A stretch of 64,000 nucleotides of DNA, from the NCBI RefSeq assembly GCF_014633365.1, contig NC_068338.1:51781716-51845715 (forward strand). Direction: 5' to 3'. Both the position numbers and the translations under genes were made by a program. Positions 12,325 to 24,019 of this stretch are shown one piece after another (position 1 is the first letter of the stretch; every line of letters starts with the position of its first letter). The notes below the pieces were generated by a model, which worked only from the letters and a program-made list of their open reading frames with translations, had not been told where the DNA came from and did no database searches. This DNA is from Diospyros lotus. Its lineage: Eukaryota > Streptophyta > Magnoliopsida > Ericales > Ebenaceae.

Positions 12325-12884
12325 AATCATATAATATTAAACGATTCCGGGTAAACAAGGCAATTGACTATGACTCACAAAGTAACTACGAACAAACAAA
12401 ACAATCTGTCCTATTATTTCATTGAATATTAAACCCACACGACACTAGCAGAGGCAGAGCCACGCTCGTGTCTACAAATTGAGGCCATCCATTTACAGAA
12501 AAATCAAATTAGACCGATAAGACCGACAACACTATCAAGGATATAATTTTTTTATATTTCCATTACAAAGTCACCACGTACTAGCTAGTTGGTATTTATC
12601 TTATCACCCAAAATTGAACTATTCTTAACTCAGAATTTAAAAAATTTAAAAATTTTGTCGGGAAGTATTTGTTGGGTTCAATTCTAATCTTTAATAGAAG
12701 CAATGAGAAATACTATGATTCTTCGTGCACCTAGACCTAGCTAGGTGGTCAAAATAGAATTTACATGTGAAAGAGAAAGAGTTAGTCAACAATCAACATG
12801 CATGTGATGGCGACTCTTAATTTAGATAATAATCTCGTGTGCATGACTATAGCCCTACCTATCCACTAGCTAGCTTATGTTGTG
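12003..12884. repeat. upstream part of the B duplication unit
   Basis: Matches the regions upstream of D (from about 44003) and E (from about 46449), beginning 'gggccggtaacggcctc'. It holds two (TAA)n microsatellites at about 12083-12124 and 12284-12321. The E copy differs mainly by about 510 extra bases at 46901-47413. Closer to the gene are blocks shared by all B-type units, such as 'gtcaacaatcaacatgcatg' (with the palindrome catgcatg) and 'atggcgactcttaattt'; whether these bind regulators is unknown. Confidence 0.7.
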
Positions 12885-12892
12885 TATAAATA
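12885..12892 (+). promoter_or_regulatory. TATA box of NCS-like gene B
   Basis: TATAAATA, 120 bp before the ATG. The same octamer stands at the equivalent place in C, D, E, F and G, and is deleted in A. Transcription would be expected to start 25-35 bp downstream, near 12920. Confidence 0.7.
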
Positions 12893-13012
12893 TTAGATGC
12901 TAGGCGTGGAGGATTGAAGCATCGAAACAAAGAAAGCAGTGATACATAGCGGCAGTAGCACCCAAGCAATTCATACATTAGCATATATCCATATATATTC
13001 CAAATCAACAAG

Positions 13013-13682
13013 ATGTACGGGACACAATCTCACCAGGTAGAAGTGAAGATACCAGCCAGCAAGGCCTGGCAGCTCTGCCGCGGTACCGAAATCCCCGTCC
13101 TCGGCGGCCAACACAGCGATGTTTTCGAAAAAGTCGAGGTGGTCGAGGGCAACGGGGGCCCTGGCACTGTTCTCAAGGTCACATTCAAACCAGGTATGCA
13201 TACACAAACACACGCATATATATATATATGTGCATACAATTATTATTAGTTATGATCATACATATATATATATATAAGTATACCAACCCTATGATTGTAT
13301 AGTATATAGGGTATGATCGTATATATATGAGTGCTATATATATATATCTATGGCTAATTTCTAATTGAAATTGATGAATTAATAAATTATAGGGAAAGCT
13401 CCGGCCAACATTACCTATTTCAAGGAGAAATTCACGGTTGTGGACAACGAGAAGCGAATGAGACAAACGGATGTATGTGAAGGAGGCTACCTGGACTTAG
13501 GGTTCAACTACTTCCGCGTTCGATTGGAGGTGAAGGAGAAAAGCGCCGATTGCTGCGTCCTCGCTATCACCTTGGAGTATGACGTGAAGGAAGAATGCGC
13601 GGCCAATGCTGAGTTGGTCAGCATCCAGCCCTTCGTCAAGGCCTTGGATTTCACCGCCGAATATCTGCTCAAACACAAGTGA
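13013..13682 (+). CDS. NCS-like / PR-10 (Bet v 1 fold) protein, gene B
   Basis: Exon 1 is 13013-13193 and exon 2 13393-13682, with a GT-AG phase-1 intron of 199 bp; 156 residues, usual length for the family. PR-10 proteins are small cytosolic ligand-binding proteins; the NCS branch includes enzymes condensing dopamine with an aldehyde in alkaloid synthesis. Visible features are the MYGTQSHQVEV first strand, the glycine-rich loop EGNGGPGT at 45-52, YFKEKF at 69-74, EGGYLDLGF at 90-98 and a C-terminal helix ending LLKHK. From remembered Thalictrum NCS numbering, E110 is kept (E72), but Y108 is F70, K122 is R84 and D141 is V103. Norcoclaurine synthase activity is therefore doubtful; a binding protein or another Pictet-Spengler-type enzyme is possible. 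The coding sequence differs from E by one synonymous base. Confidence 0.85.
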
Positions 13683-14068
13683 TCATCATCATCGATCGGA
13701 TATATATATATATATATCAAGCGGACCACAAACTAAATACATATACCAAATAAAATAAAGTAAAGCAGATCGCGGATCGATCGGTCGATCGATGGATGCC
13801 GATCGAGGACTAATAAATATCTGGACATGCTCTTCTTTTTGTGTGGTGTTGTTACTTTTCCGAATTTCGAATCAATCCTTGTTGAGCTGCATGCCATCGT
13901 TGTTCATGGCCGGGGGTGTCGCTGTTAACAGTGCACCGACTTCTCTGAGAAATGAGAAAATAATATACTATATATTTGTGGTCAAGTATGTATTGTCGAC
14001 TAATTTACTTGGAATTACCTTCCAAAGTTCCTTCTTAATTTCCTGCCCTTATCATCATTCTTCTAACA
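13683..14068 (+). other. 3' region of gene B
   Basis: Matches the sequence after E (48577-48960), including 'tttttgtgtggtgttgttac' and 'aacagtgcaccgacttct'. It probably contains the 3' UTR. The E copy continues into the shared 3' flank, whereas here it is cut at 14069 by a hAT-like element and resumes at 16445. Confidence 0.6.
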
Positions 14069-14390
14069 GGGCCGCCCCGAGATTTTGGGCCTTAACAAAA
14101 TTCATAAATTAAAATTTTATTGGGTCTTAAATTTTTAAGACTTTAAATTAAATTAATATTAACAGTTTACATAATTAATTTTTAAATTTAAAAAAATTAA
14201 TAGAAAACTATCTCCTTTTTTTTGTGAATAAAAATTATATTATCGAAAAAAAGAGAATTCTATAACTATAAGTAGGGCATATCCCGCTTCACTGTAAACA
14301 ACTAAAAGAAAACACACCCTCAACAAATAAAGAAAAACCAAAGCCATCAAGGAGTAAGGAATTAACTACAAAGAACACTAAGGGCGCGTT

Positions 14391-14605
14391 TTATAGTCTA
14401 AATTTTTTAAGAAAAAAATAATTTTTTCACTCATTTTTTAATTTTTACATTGTTTGATAGCATTTTTTTTTTCTAGGAAACTCATTTTCTTATTAATGGT
14501 CATGTGAGATGAAATCAAATTTCTTGGGGGAGGAGATAAAATTTTCTTGACAATTGAAGAATGGAGGTGGACGGCTGCTAGGACAAGCAAGGCAGGCTAG
14601 GGGGT

Positions 14606-14638
<33 letters not shown>

Positions 14639-15816
14639 GGAGAGGAGAGATGATTATTTAATAAATATAAATATATGTATAAAAAGTGAATATGTTAAAA
14701 ATTTAATAATTAATAAATATAAATATATAAAAATTATATATAAATTATTTTTTTAGAAAACAAAAAAAAATTAATTTTGTAGTTTCATTTTTTGAGAAAA
14801 TAATTTAATTAATTTAAAATACATTATTGTTTTAATTTTTTTATAATATTTAATATTTTTTGATACATTTTCATCATTGAATTCCATGAAAAATGTGTCA
14901 TTTTTCATGAAAAATAATGCATATCAAACACGAAATACCAGGAAAATAATCAAATTTTATGAAAAATATTACCAATCAAACACTAAAAGATGAAAAATAA
15001 CATCATTTTTCAGGTAAAAAATTATACCAATCAAATAGTTTAAATTTTTAATTTCTAAAAATTCATTTTCTAAAATTTTCTAAGGAAAAGGTAATTTTTT
15101 CACTATTTTTTAATTTTTACATTGTTTGATAGCATTTTTTTTTTCAGAGAACTCATTTTTTTATTAATGGTCATGTGAGACCATTTTCCTTCAAATCAAA
15201 GAAATCAAATTCCTCAGGGGAGGAGATGAGATTTTCCTGGCAATTGGAAAATAGAGGTGGACGGCCGCTGGGACAAGCAAGGCAGGCTAGGGGGGGTTAT
15301 TTAATAAATATAAATATATGTATAAAAAGTGAATATGTTAAAAATTTAATAATTAATAAATATAAATATATAAAAAGTGAATATGTCAAAAATTATATAT
15401 AAATTATTTCTTTAGAAAACAAAAAAAAAATAATTTTGTAGTTTCATTTTTTGAGAAAATAATTTAATTAATTTAAAATACATTATTGTTTTAATTTTTT
15501 TATAATATTTAATATTTTTTAATATATTTTCATCATTGAATTCCATGAAAAATGTGTCATTTTTCATGAAAAATAATGCATATCAAACATATTTTTCATG
15601 AAAAATAATGCATATCAAACACGAAATACCAGAAAATAATCAAATTCTATGAAAAATATTACCAATCAAACACTAAAAGATGAAAAATAACATCATTTTT
15701 CAAGTAAAAAATTATACTAATCAAACAGCTTAAATTTTCAATTTCTAGAAATTCATTTTCTTTGCAATTCATTTTATTTCTACTCAAATTCCACCCTTAC
15801 AATCAAACGCACCCTA
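14391..15816. mobile_element. nested AT-rich MITE with an internal tandem duplication
   Basis: Left end 'aagggcgcgttttatag' and right end 'caatcaaacgcacccta' are imperfect inverted repeats of the type AGGGTGCGTTTGATTG seen in plant MITEs. Inside, about 660 bp is present twice in direct orientation (about 14400-15060 and 15065-15760), sharing 'ttgtttgatagcattttttt' and 'ggacaagcaaggcaggctag'. The first copy carries the poly-G run, which the second lacks. Confidence 0.5.
14608..14637 (+). repeat. 30-base poly-G run
   Basis: An uninterrupted run of 30 G, preceded by GGGGTTT. The duplicated copy at about 15290 has only six G, so the run expanded after the duplication. Length may be affected by sequencing or assembly. 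Confidence 0.8.
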
Positions 15817-16444
15817 AGAAATAAATCAGATTCAAGTCGAGTCTCTAATCACATGTCGACTTGCACTGGTAACTTGATTAGTCTTAACACGCGCATTCAG
15901 CTTCTTTCTCTCTCACTTTCTCGTAGACTTTGACTTAATTAGGATATACTCAGAGCTTGTAATTGAAAATTTGTAAAGATTTAACGAGTAAAGTATTAAT
16001 TTTTTTTATAAAATTTTAATATAGGAATAATATTTATTATTTAAAAAATATAAAAAATTCACTGACACATTAATTTTTATTAAAAAATTTGTGAAATTGA
16101 TATTTATTATTTAAAAAATATTAAAATATAAAAAAACTAAAACATTATTTTTTTTCTTACAAATTTTGTAAGATTTGTATTTATTGTTTAAAAAATATTA
16201 AAATGTAAAAAAATTTAAACATGCTTATGGAGTGACTTAAATCAGTAACCTAATAAACTCTTGATTTGCAACCCATTACTCTACCAACTAAACTCAAGTA
16301 TAATTAATATAAATTATGTATTTTAACACATGTTTATTATATATTTAAAGTAAATATTCAAAATTCAAATTTAATTTTTAGAAGGTCTTCTATGGTTGGG
16401 GCCCTAAGCAACCTTCTTGGTCGTCTACTCTCAAGCCGGCCCTG

Positions 16445-16930
16445 ATTATACACTGTGAGCCTTAATTTGTATTATTGACTACTGCCACCAGTTTATCCAC
16501 GTTCTGTTAATTAGTTGTTGTAATAACTATTATTACTTTTATTTTAAGATAGCATCTTAAACTTTTATTTATTAGTATTGAAACTAAACTAAATTAAACT
16601 AGAATTACGGTTTGACCGATATGAGAATTATATTAATAAACTTAAAAAGAGTACACAAACAATTCAAAATTTTTATGAGAAGTTAAAATAACATAAATAT
16701 TAATTTACATAAAAATTACTAAAATTTCTATATAAATAGATTATAATATATTACAATTCAAAAAAAAAAAAAAGAATTGACGAAAAGTTTTGTTATTAAA
16801 ATATATTCTTGATACATATGATACAATGTTATATATTTATTACCTATATGAAACATACACAATCTCAAAGAATCGATGAGCTAATTTTTGGCACGAACAA
16901 CAAGAAAAATAGTTTATTTATTAAGGTAAT
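16445..16930. repeat. copy 2 of the NCS-unit 3' flank
   Basis: Continues the flank of gene B after the hAT-like insertion. It matches 4118-4590 and 48967-49345 and ends near 16930 at retroelement-like sequence. Confidence 0.65.
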
Positions 16931-17364
16931 GTTTGTTAATCAATATATGAGGTAAAAAAGCTCAGATATGAGAAGCACTCCAAATGTTTGTTATTTTTAA
17001 CATATTTATTAAACTTATCTAACATTTGTAGGAAAAGCCCTCACATGAGACGGATGAGAAGGGACGAGTTCAACAACAACAACCACAGAAATTGGTTGGG
17101 TATGGATAACACCTTTCAACTTTATAGAGACAACCTTCTTCATGACAACTGCCACCTCGGAGCTTGGTTGGGCGCCCTTCTTCGTCATTTGTTTCTCCAT
17201 CTCCTCCGTAGTTAGGTTCGGGGCCACTCGTCCTACAACAATAAACGCCAGTGTAAGCCACGATCAATGAAAACGAAACAAAGAAAGGACGACAACAACT
17301 TACGCGTATATTGTCACAAGCCCTTACGATTTTCCCCAAACTTAATGAGCTTTGTGGACTCAAG

Positions 17365-17970
17365 CTAGGGAGAAAACGTGAATGCGTCTGCCAAAGTCCG
17401 ATCCTCCGGACTCAAGCTCTCGTACTCTACATCCGTGAAGGGGCTTGACTTTGGCTGCCAGCATGTGGGATACTTCTCCCAACTGTCCGCGTCCAAGTCC
17501 ATGAAAAAACAAAACTTGTCCTCCTTTGAAGCCACCTTGAAGTAGCCGTCCTTAAAATTCTTGTAGGACAAATTGTAGGCTTTCAGCAGCTTTCTCCCCA
17601 GACGTTCGGTCAAGGAGACCCAACTGCCATTTTCCAGTGATAATAGAAGAAGAAGACCCCCAAGTTAGGCTTCTGACCCAAAAACTCGTTCAATACCTTG
17701 AACCCACGGATGAAGCCCCAGTTATCTGGGTGCAATTGCATTGGGGCAACGTTTAGTGCTTGTAAAATCGAGCCCTAGAACTCGATCAAGGGTAATCGCA
17801 GATGCTATTGAGAAAAGAATGTCTCATACATGTAAACAAACCAGGCGTCACACTCTTCTTTCCCGCACAAACGATAGATGAATTGTTATTCTCCATCCTT
17901 AGTTCTAGAAAGAAAGATTCACTTTCTCATCACTTTCACGAACGAGGTAGTAGTGTATTTTGAGGCAATC
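17365..17970 (-). pseudogene. gag-like retroelement remnant (copy 2)
   Basis: The longest open part, 17613-17365, reads MTERLGRKLLKAYNLSYKNF and contains DGYFKVASKEDKFCFFMDLD and WEKYPTCWQP. This is the conserved middle of the plant gag-like protein whose N-terminus occurs at 1-158. Upstream (17614-17970) the frame is broken, with recognisable pieces such as LNEFLGQKPNLGVFFFYYHW. An intron-like GT-rich stretch and further fragments lie at 17020-17364. A CACTA-type repeat cuts it at about 17970. Nothing here looks able to move. Confidence 0.55.
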
Positions 17971-19560
17971 TGTCACTAAAACATAAAAAATCGTCGCTAA
18001 AAAGGACGTTGCTGAATTTTAGCGACGAGATTAGGGACAAGATTATTTTAGCGACGGGGGTTGTACCCGTCGCTAATCAAGGACGGAATTAGAGACAAGG
18101 TTGACCCCGTCGTTAAATTAAAATTTTTTATTTAATTTTTTTTAATTTTTTAGCGATGGGGTTGACCCTATCTCTAAATTTGAATTTTTTAAAATTTTTT
18201 AGCGACGTTAAATTTGAATTTTTTTATTTATTATTTTTTTAATTTTTTAGAGACGGGGTTGATCCAGTCGCTAAATTTGAATTTTTTTATTTAATTTTTT
18301 TAATTTTTTAACGACGGGGACCAAGTTTCGCGAGTGAACCAATCGATCTGGAAGCCTCCTTGTTCATTGATGTATATAAAATATATTTATACTATTCTCT
18401 TTCAAATATTTTAGAATTATATTTATACATCAAAATTTTTTAAACTTATTTAATGATATTAATTTTAATATTTAATGTTAGTAAAGGGAAATGAATATTA
18501 ATTTTAATTTTATTTTATTATTAATTTAAATAAAACTTTATTAATTATAATATTAGTAGTGAAAAATTGTGTTTTTATTTTGATTTTAATTTTAATATAT
18601 TTAAAAAATTATTAGTTTAATTTTTACTAATATTAATGTTAGTAAAAATTATTGTGATATGTTTAAATGTAAAATTTTTAATTTTTAATTTTTTATTTAA
18701 TTCTTTTTATTTTTTAGTAACAGGTTCACCTGTCGCTAAATTTTAATTTTTTATTTAATTTTTTTTTATTTTTTAGTGATAGGGTTGACCCCTCACTAAA
18801 TTTAATTCTTTATTTAATTTTTTTTATTTTTTAGCGATGGGTTGACTAGTGGCTAAATTTGAATTTTTTTTTTTATATTTTAACGATGGGATTGACTCTG
18901 TCGCTAAATTAAATTTTTTTTATTTAATTTTTAGTGACCAGAAATATTCTGTCGCTAAATTTTAATTTTTTTATTTTTTAGTGACCGAGTTGACCCCGTC
19001 GCTAAATTTAATATTTTTTTATTTTTAGAGATGGGGTTAACTTGTCGCTAAATTTGAATTTTTTTATTTAATTTTTTCTTATATTCTAGCCATGTGATTG
19101 ACCCTGTCGCTAAATTAAAATTTTTTTATTTAATTTTTTTAATTTTTAGCAATGAAAAATACCACGTCGCTAAATTTTAATTTTTTAATTTTTAATTTTT
19201 TACTTTTTAACGACGAGGTTACTCCGTCGCTAAAAATAAATAAAATTAAATATAAAAATTTAAATTCGCTAAAAAATAAAAATAAATAAATAAATAAATT
19301 AAAATTTAACGACGAGGTCAATCTCGTCGCTAAAAAACAAAAAAAAATTAAAATTTAGTAACAGAGTTACTCCCGTCGCCCTATTGTTAAAAAATAAAAA
19401 TAATTAAATAAAAAAATTCAAATTTACTAAAAAATAAAAAAAATTAAAATTTAGCGACGAATTATTCCCGTTGCTAAAAAATAAAAAAAATTCAAATTCG
19501 CTAAAAAATAAAATTCATATACATGAACAAAAATATTTTATTTTATATTAACATGATATT
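17971..19560. mobile_element. decayed CACTA-type element with AGCGACG repeats
   Basis: Begins 'cactaaaacataaaaaatcg' inside the gag-like remnant. It carries more than 20 degenerate copies of a motif of the type TTTAGCGACGGGGTTGACCC/CGTCGCTAAA in both orientations, separated by AT-rich spacers. The subterminal motif matches the better preserved CACTA element at 50498-53796. A right terminus was not located. No transposase frame is present. Confidence 0.55.
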
Positions 19561-19963
19561 TATACAATATATTAAATATTTTAAAATATATTTAATATTA
19601 TACTCATTTTATAGATCTTAATAAAATATTTTCATCGGTATATATATTTTATAATAATTTAATTTATATTTTTAATTATTAATCAAAATATATAAATATA
19701 ATAAAAGTGATAACGGATATAAAGAGAATAAGATGTTTTGAAGTTATATAAAAAAAGGTAAATTTATTTAAAATAAAAATGATGTTAATGAATAATATAA
19801 CACTAAATTTGATATTATACTAATCACTCAACAATTTCATGATTAAAAACTATGCCCAGCGTCAAATTATAGCTGACGGCGTAATTGGTGCATTCATTAG
19901 ATTCTTAGAAAAGCCAGGCCTAAGGAGATTCAATATGGTTTATGCTTTCACTTACTCTTCTCT

Positions 19964-20215
19964 CTAGCGTCGATCAATAACAAGAGTACGAATTTAGATA
20001 ATTGTCGTGGCGGTACGATTGGTCCACAATTTCGCCAACTAATGGCTCTGATTAACCCTAGATACCTAGCTGATAGCTGCTTCGACCGACTCTTCTTTCT
20101 AACGTCGATCAACATCAAGAGTACGAATTTAGATAATTGTCGTGGCGGTACGATTGGTCCACAATTCCGCCAGCTAATAGCTCTGATTAACTCTAGATAC
20201 CTAGCTGATAGCTTA
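19964..20215 (+). repeat. 135-bp tandem duplication upstream of gene C
   Basis: The block containing 'gagtacgaatttagataatt' and 'gtcgtggcggtacgattggt' is present at 19984 and again at 20119, a period of 135 bp. It is followed by a shorter repeat of 'ctagatacctagctgatagc'. A diverged single copy lies upstream of G (about 61436-61500). Promoter-proximal duplication could alter expression of C. Confidence 0.7.
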
Positions 20216-20264
20216 TAGCTCTAATTAACCCTAGATACCTAGCTGATAGCTATAATTAGCCATG

Positions 20265-20272
20265 TATAAATA
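20265..20272 (+). promoter_or_regulatory. TATA box of NCS-like gene C
   Basis: TATAAATA, 90 bp before the ATG, in the context 'catgtataaatagatgcat'. Close to the G promoter ('gtgtataaatagatgcat'). Confidence 0.65.
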
Positions 20273-20361
20273 GATGCATAGGCATGGGGGATTGATGCAT
20301 CGAAACCAAGAAGCAAAGCAGAGCTATATATAGAAGGATATCCATATTCCGAATCGACAAA

Positions 20362-20957
20362 ATGTACGGAAGACAATCGCACAAGATAGAAGTGAACGTA
20401 CCAGCCAGCGAGGCCTGGCTGCACTGCCGCGGTACCGATATCCCCATCCTCGGCGGCAAACAGCTCAACGATGTTTTCGAAAACGTCAAGGTCATCAAGG
20501 GCATCGGGGGCCCTGGCACTGTTCTCGAGTTCACATTCAAACCAGGTACATATGCGTACACTTATTAATTATGATCATATATATGTGTATATATACCCCA
20601 TGATTGTATATGAGTGCTATATATATATATCGATGGCTCATTTCTAATTGAAATTGATGAATTAATGAAATAGGGAAAGGTCCGGGAAACATTACCTATT
20701 CCAAGGAGAAATGGGTGGATGTGGCCGACAAGAGACGAGTGAAGAAAACGGAGGTTCTGGAAGGAGGAGGCTTAGGGTTCGACTACTTCCGCGTTAGATT
20801 CGAGGTTAAGAAGAAGGGGGCGAACTGCTGCGTCCTCAAAACCACCGTCGAGTACAAAGTGAACGAAGAAGGAGTCGACAATGCTTCCTTGGTCACTATC
20901 AAGCCATTCGTCAAGGTCATGGAGTTCGCCGCCGATTATCTGCTCAAACACGTGTGA
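20362..20957 (+). CDS. NCS-like / PR-10 protein, divergent gene C
   Basis: Exon 1 is 20362-20545 and exon 2 20674-20957, with a 128-bp phase-1 intron; 155 residues. It has the same fold signature as its neighbours but is the most divergent intact copy. The glycine-rich loop reads KGIGGPGT instead of EGNGGPGT (46-53), and the EGGYLDLGFNYF segment is shortened to EGGGLGFDYF (two residues lost). By remembered alignment with Thalictrum NCS, E110 (E73) and K122 (K85) are kept while Y108 is S71. The frame is open, splice sites are canonical and the TATA box is present, so it may be expressed. The altered loop suggests relaxed constraint or a changed ligand. Confidence 0.8.
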
Positions 20958-21504
20958 TCATCATCATCGGATATCGAGCGGATCAGAAAGTAAATAGGCC
21001 TAACAAACAAAGCAGCTCCCTGCTCCCTGCTCCCTGATCCGTCGATCGATTGATGTGTTGTTACTTTTTTGAATTTCGGTATCCATTATCGGGGTTCTAT
21101 ATAAATGTATATCAGTGTTGCTTCTGAGAAATGAGAAAACAATATGCTATATATGTGGTCAAGTATTGTCGAGCAATTGACTAAGATTTGAAGTGGGGTT
21201 GTTGCTTGATTTTACTCTTGATCCTGCTTCTATGCGGGTTTTCTCTCGATTCTCTGCTTGATTGTTTGTGGGTTCTCTGTTGAAATTGTCTATTATGTAG
21301 TTTGTTGCGAAATTGAAAGTTGCAAACCCAATTTTAATCAAGATCTAGTTTCGTGGGGGTGGGGGGGTTGTTTTCCTGTATCCTGCTGCATCGTGTAATT
21401 TTAATCAGATGGATTCTCATGGTTATGGCGTTTTCGAATTTGAACATATCTTTATCTGAACGTTCCAACAACAAAGCATCACTAGCAACTCCAAGGGTTA
21501 GCAA

Positions 21505-22329
21505 GAGTGCTGGTCCTCAAGTTTTTTGGGCTCGGGGCAAGAGTAAAATTTAGGCCCTCATTTAATTAAACGTGTTAACAGATTGAATCGAATATGTTAA
21601 TACAATTATATATGAAATGACACATTTAATTAAAAGAATTAATAGATTGATCTGAACACGTTAACACGATTATACATCAAATAACACGTTTAACAGGTAA
21701 TACAGTACAATCCATGACACGAAACATTTAATTAAACGAGTTAAACAGGTCGTGTTGTGTTACACGTTTAATAAACGTATCGTGTTCGACTTTAAAAAAT
21801 TTGACACGATTATTAAACGAATCATATTTGGGTTAGCTTGATACGTGTTATACATGTGTCTCAACACGACATGATTACGACCCGCCAACCCGTATTGCCA
21901 CCCCTACGTTCAAGTCAAATAAATTGTATCGATTTAAATTTTAATATATTAAAATTTAGAATAAAATGCTACAATATATAAACAAGATAAAATACTTATA
22001 ACAATTTAATACGTTCTTTTTCATCAAACAAAATAAATTATTTTTCATCCAATAAAAAAAAAAACTCTATATATTGAATATCTAAAGTAAAAATAAATTC
22101 TTTTATAATATAAAAAGAAATTTTTAGTCTAAGCAGCCTTCAAGTCCACTGAAGGAAGCGGACTTGAAGTCCGCCCAACATTGCAGGGCCTTGAGGCTTT
22201 TTTTTTTAATTTTAAATTAATTAATAATTATAATAATATAATATAATATTTATTAAAAATAATTTGGGCCCCCTTGAATAATGGGCCCAGGGCGGTCGCA
22301 CTGACGGCCCTGGTCTAGGGCCGGGCCTG
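21505..22329. mobile_element. hAT-like element in the WEB first exon, 8-bp duplication GTTAGCAA
   Basis: The target duplication gttagcaa is exact at 21497-21504 and 22330-22337. Ends are inverted-like: left GAGTGCTGGTCCTC, right on the minus strand CAGGCCCGGCCCT, and both subterminal regions contain 'gggcc' blocks. An 8-bp duplication with CAGGGC-type ends is diagnostic of hAT. At 825 bp without a transposase it is non-autonomous. Confidence 0.75.
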
Positions 22330-22357
22330 GTTAGCAAAGTAAGCAGGGAGTGACTAA

Positions 22358-24019
22358 GAAATTCTATTGGCAACCCCGTATTTTTACTCTTCACAACCTG
22401 CATCGTATCAAATTTCACGCTAATTTTAAAATTTCTATTTTACCCCTTCTCCAACCGCCAATCTCCGCCTCGCCTCTCTTTTCTCTCCCACACACATATA
22501 CACACACAAACACATACATATATCTATATGCACACACACACACACATGTTGCTGGGTCGGCCATGGCGGCCGACCCCCCTCCCCACACACATGCACTCTC
22601 TCTTTCTCACACACAAATACATATATATATATACACATACACATGCGGCCACCATAGCCGACCCCCCTCCCCCCCCCACATACACGAAAACCATGACCGC
22701 GGCCATGGCAGTAGTTGGGGAACCCAACGTTCCCCGACTGGCCCGAGCCAGGGAAAGATTGGTTCCCAGACTGCTGGCAGTTGGGGAACCCAATGTTTCC
22801 CGACTGGCCCGAGCTAGGGAACAATGGGTTCCCCGACTTCTGGCAGTTGGGGCCTTTTTATTTTAATTAATTTTTTTATTATAATAAAATAAAATTAAAA
22901 AATAATACAAATAAATAAATTTTAAATATCTATATTTTAAGTAATTATAATTTAGGTAATTTTAAATTTTAAATTATTGTAATTAAGTGTTTTTAATACT
23001 TAAAAAATTTAAAATTAGATAATTTATCTTATTAAATTACTTAGATACATATATCTAAAAATCTTATCATCGTTTAAGATAAAATTTTTTAAAATATATG
23101 TATCCTTACCTAATTCAATAAGATAAATTAATTAATTTTAATTTTTTTAAGTATAAAAAATTCAACACCTAAGATGAATTAAAATTAATTAATTTATCTT
23201 ATTGAATTAAGTAAAGATACATATATTTAAAAAAAATTATTTTAAATGATAGTATGATTTTTAGATATGTGTATCTTTAAGTAATTTAATAAGATAAATT
23301 AATTAATTTTAAAATTTTTTAAATATTAAAAATTCAATACGATAATTTAAAATTATCTAAATTATAACTACTTAAAATGTATGTAAATATTTAAAATTTA
23401 TTTATTTATATTATTTTTTAATTTTATTTTATTATAATAAAAAAATAATTAAAATAAAAAATAAAAAAGGCCCCCAACTGCTAGGGGAAAGCTCCTGGCA
23501 GTCGGGGAACCCATCTTTCCCCGACTCAGGCTAGTCAGGGAACGCTGGGTTTTTCGACTGCGGCCATGATTTTTGTGTGTATGGGGGGAGGGGGAGGGGG
23601 AGGAGGAGGAGGGACGACCGCCATGGTCGACCCTGTGTGTGTGTGTGAGAGGGGGGAGGGGGGTCGGCCATGGCGGCCGACCCTGTGTGTGTGTGTGTGG
23701 GGGGGGGGGGGGAGGCGGGGGAAGGGGGTCGGTCATGATGGCTGCATGTGTGTGTATATATATATATATGTGTTTGTGTGAGAGAGAGAATGCATGTGGG
23801 TGGGGGAGGGAGGGGGCCGCCATGGTCAACCCAGCAACATGTGTGTGTATATATAGATATATGTATGTGTTTGTGTGTGTATGTGTGTGGGAGAAAAAAG
23901 AGAGGCGAGGCGGAGGTTGGCGGTCGAAGAATAGGTAAAATAGAAATTTTAAAATTGGCGTGAAATTTGATACGATGTGGGCTCCGAAGAGTAAAAGTAG
24001 GGGCTGCCAATAGAATTCC
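22358..24019. mobile_element. foldback Mutator-like element 3, inserted in WEB
   Basis: Left end GAAATTCTATTGGCAACCCC, right end its inverse. Flanks agtgactaa (22349-22357) and tgtgactaa (24020-24028) match at 8 of 9. The 1.66-kb element is a giant imperfect hairpin: outer arms with (CA)/(TA) microsatellites and 'ggccatggcggccgaccc', then a tandem palindromic block built on 'ttggggaaccca...ttcccgactgg' (22716-22860, inverse at 23465-23560), and an AT-rich centre. The arms match the elements at 50095 and 55051. The many open frames (His/Thr or Cys/Val/Tyr repeats) are microsatellite translations, not genes. Confidence 0.8.

Larger units (their letters stand above)
14069..16444. mobile_element. 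hAT-like element in the 3' flank of gene B
   Basis: Starts CAGGGCCGCCCCGAG and ends ...CTCAAGCCGGCCCTG, so the termini are inverted CAGGGCCGGC-type repeats typical of hAT elements. Comparison with 48950-48975 shows the insertion interrupts the unit's 3' flank. A clean 8-bp duplication is not visible. The element carries the nested insertion 14391-15816. No transposase frame is present, so it is non-autonomous. Confidence 0.55.
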
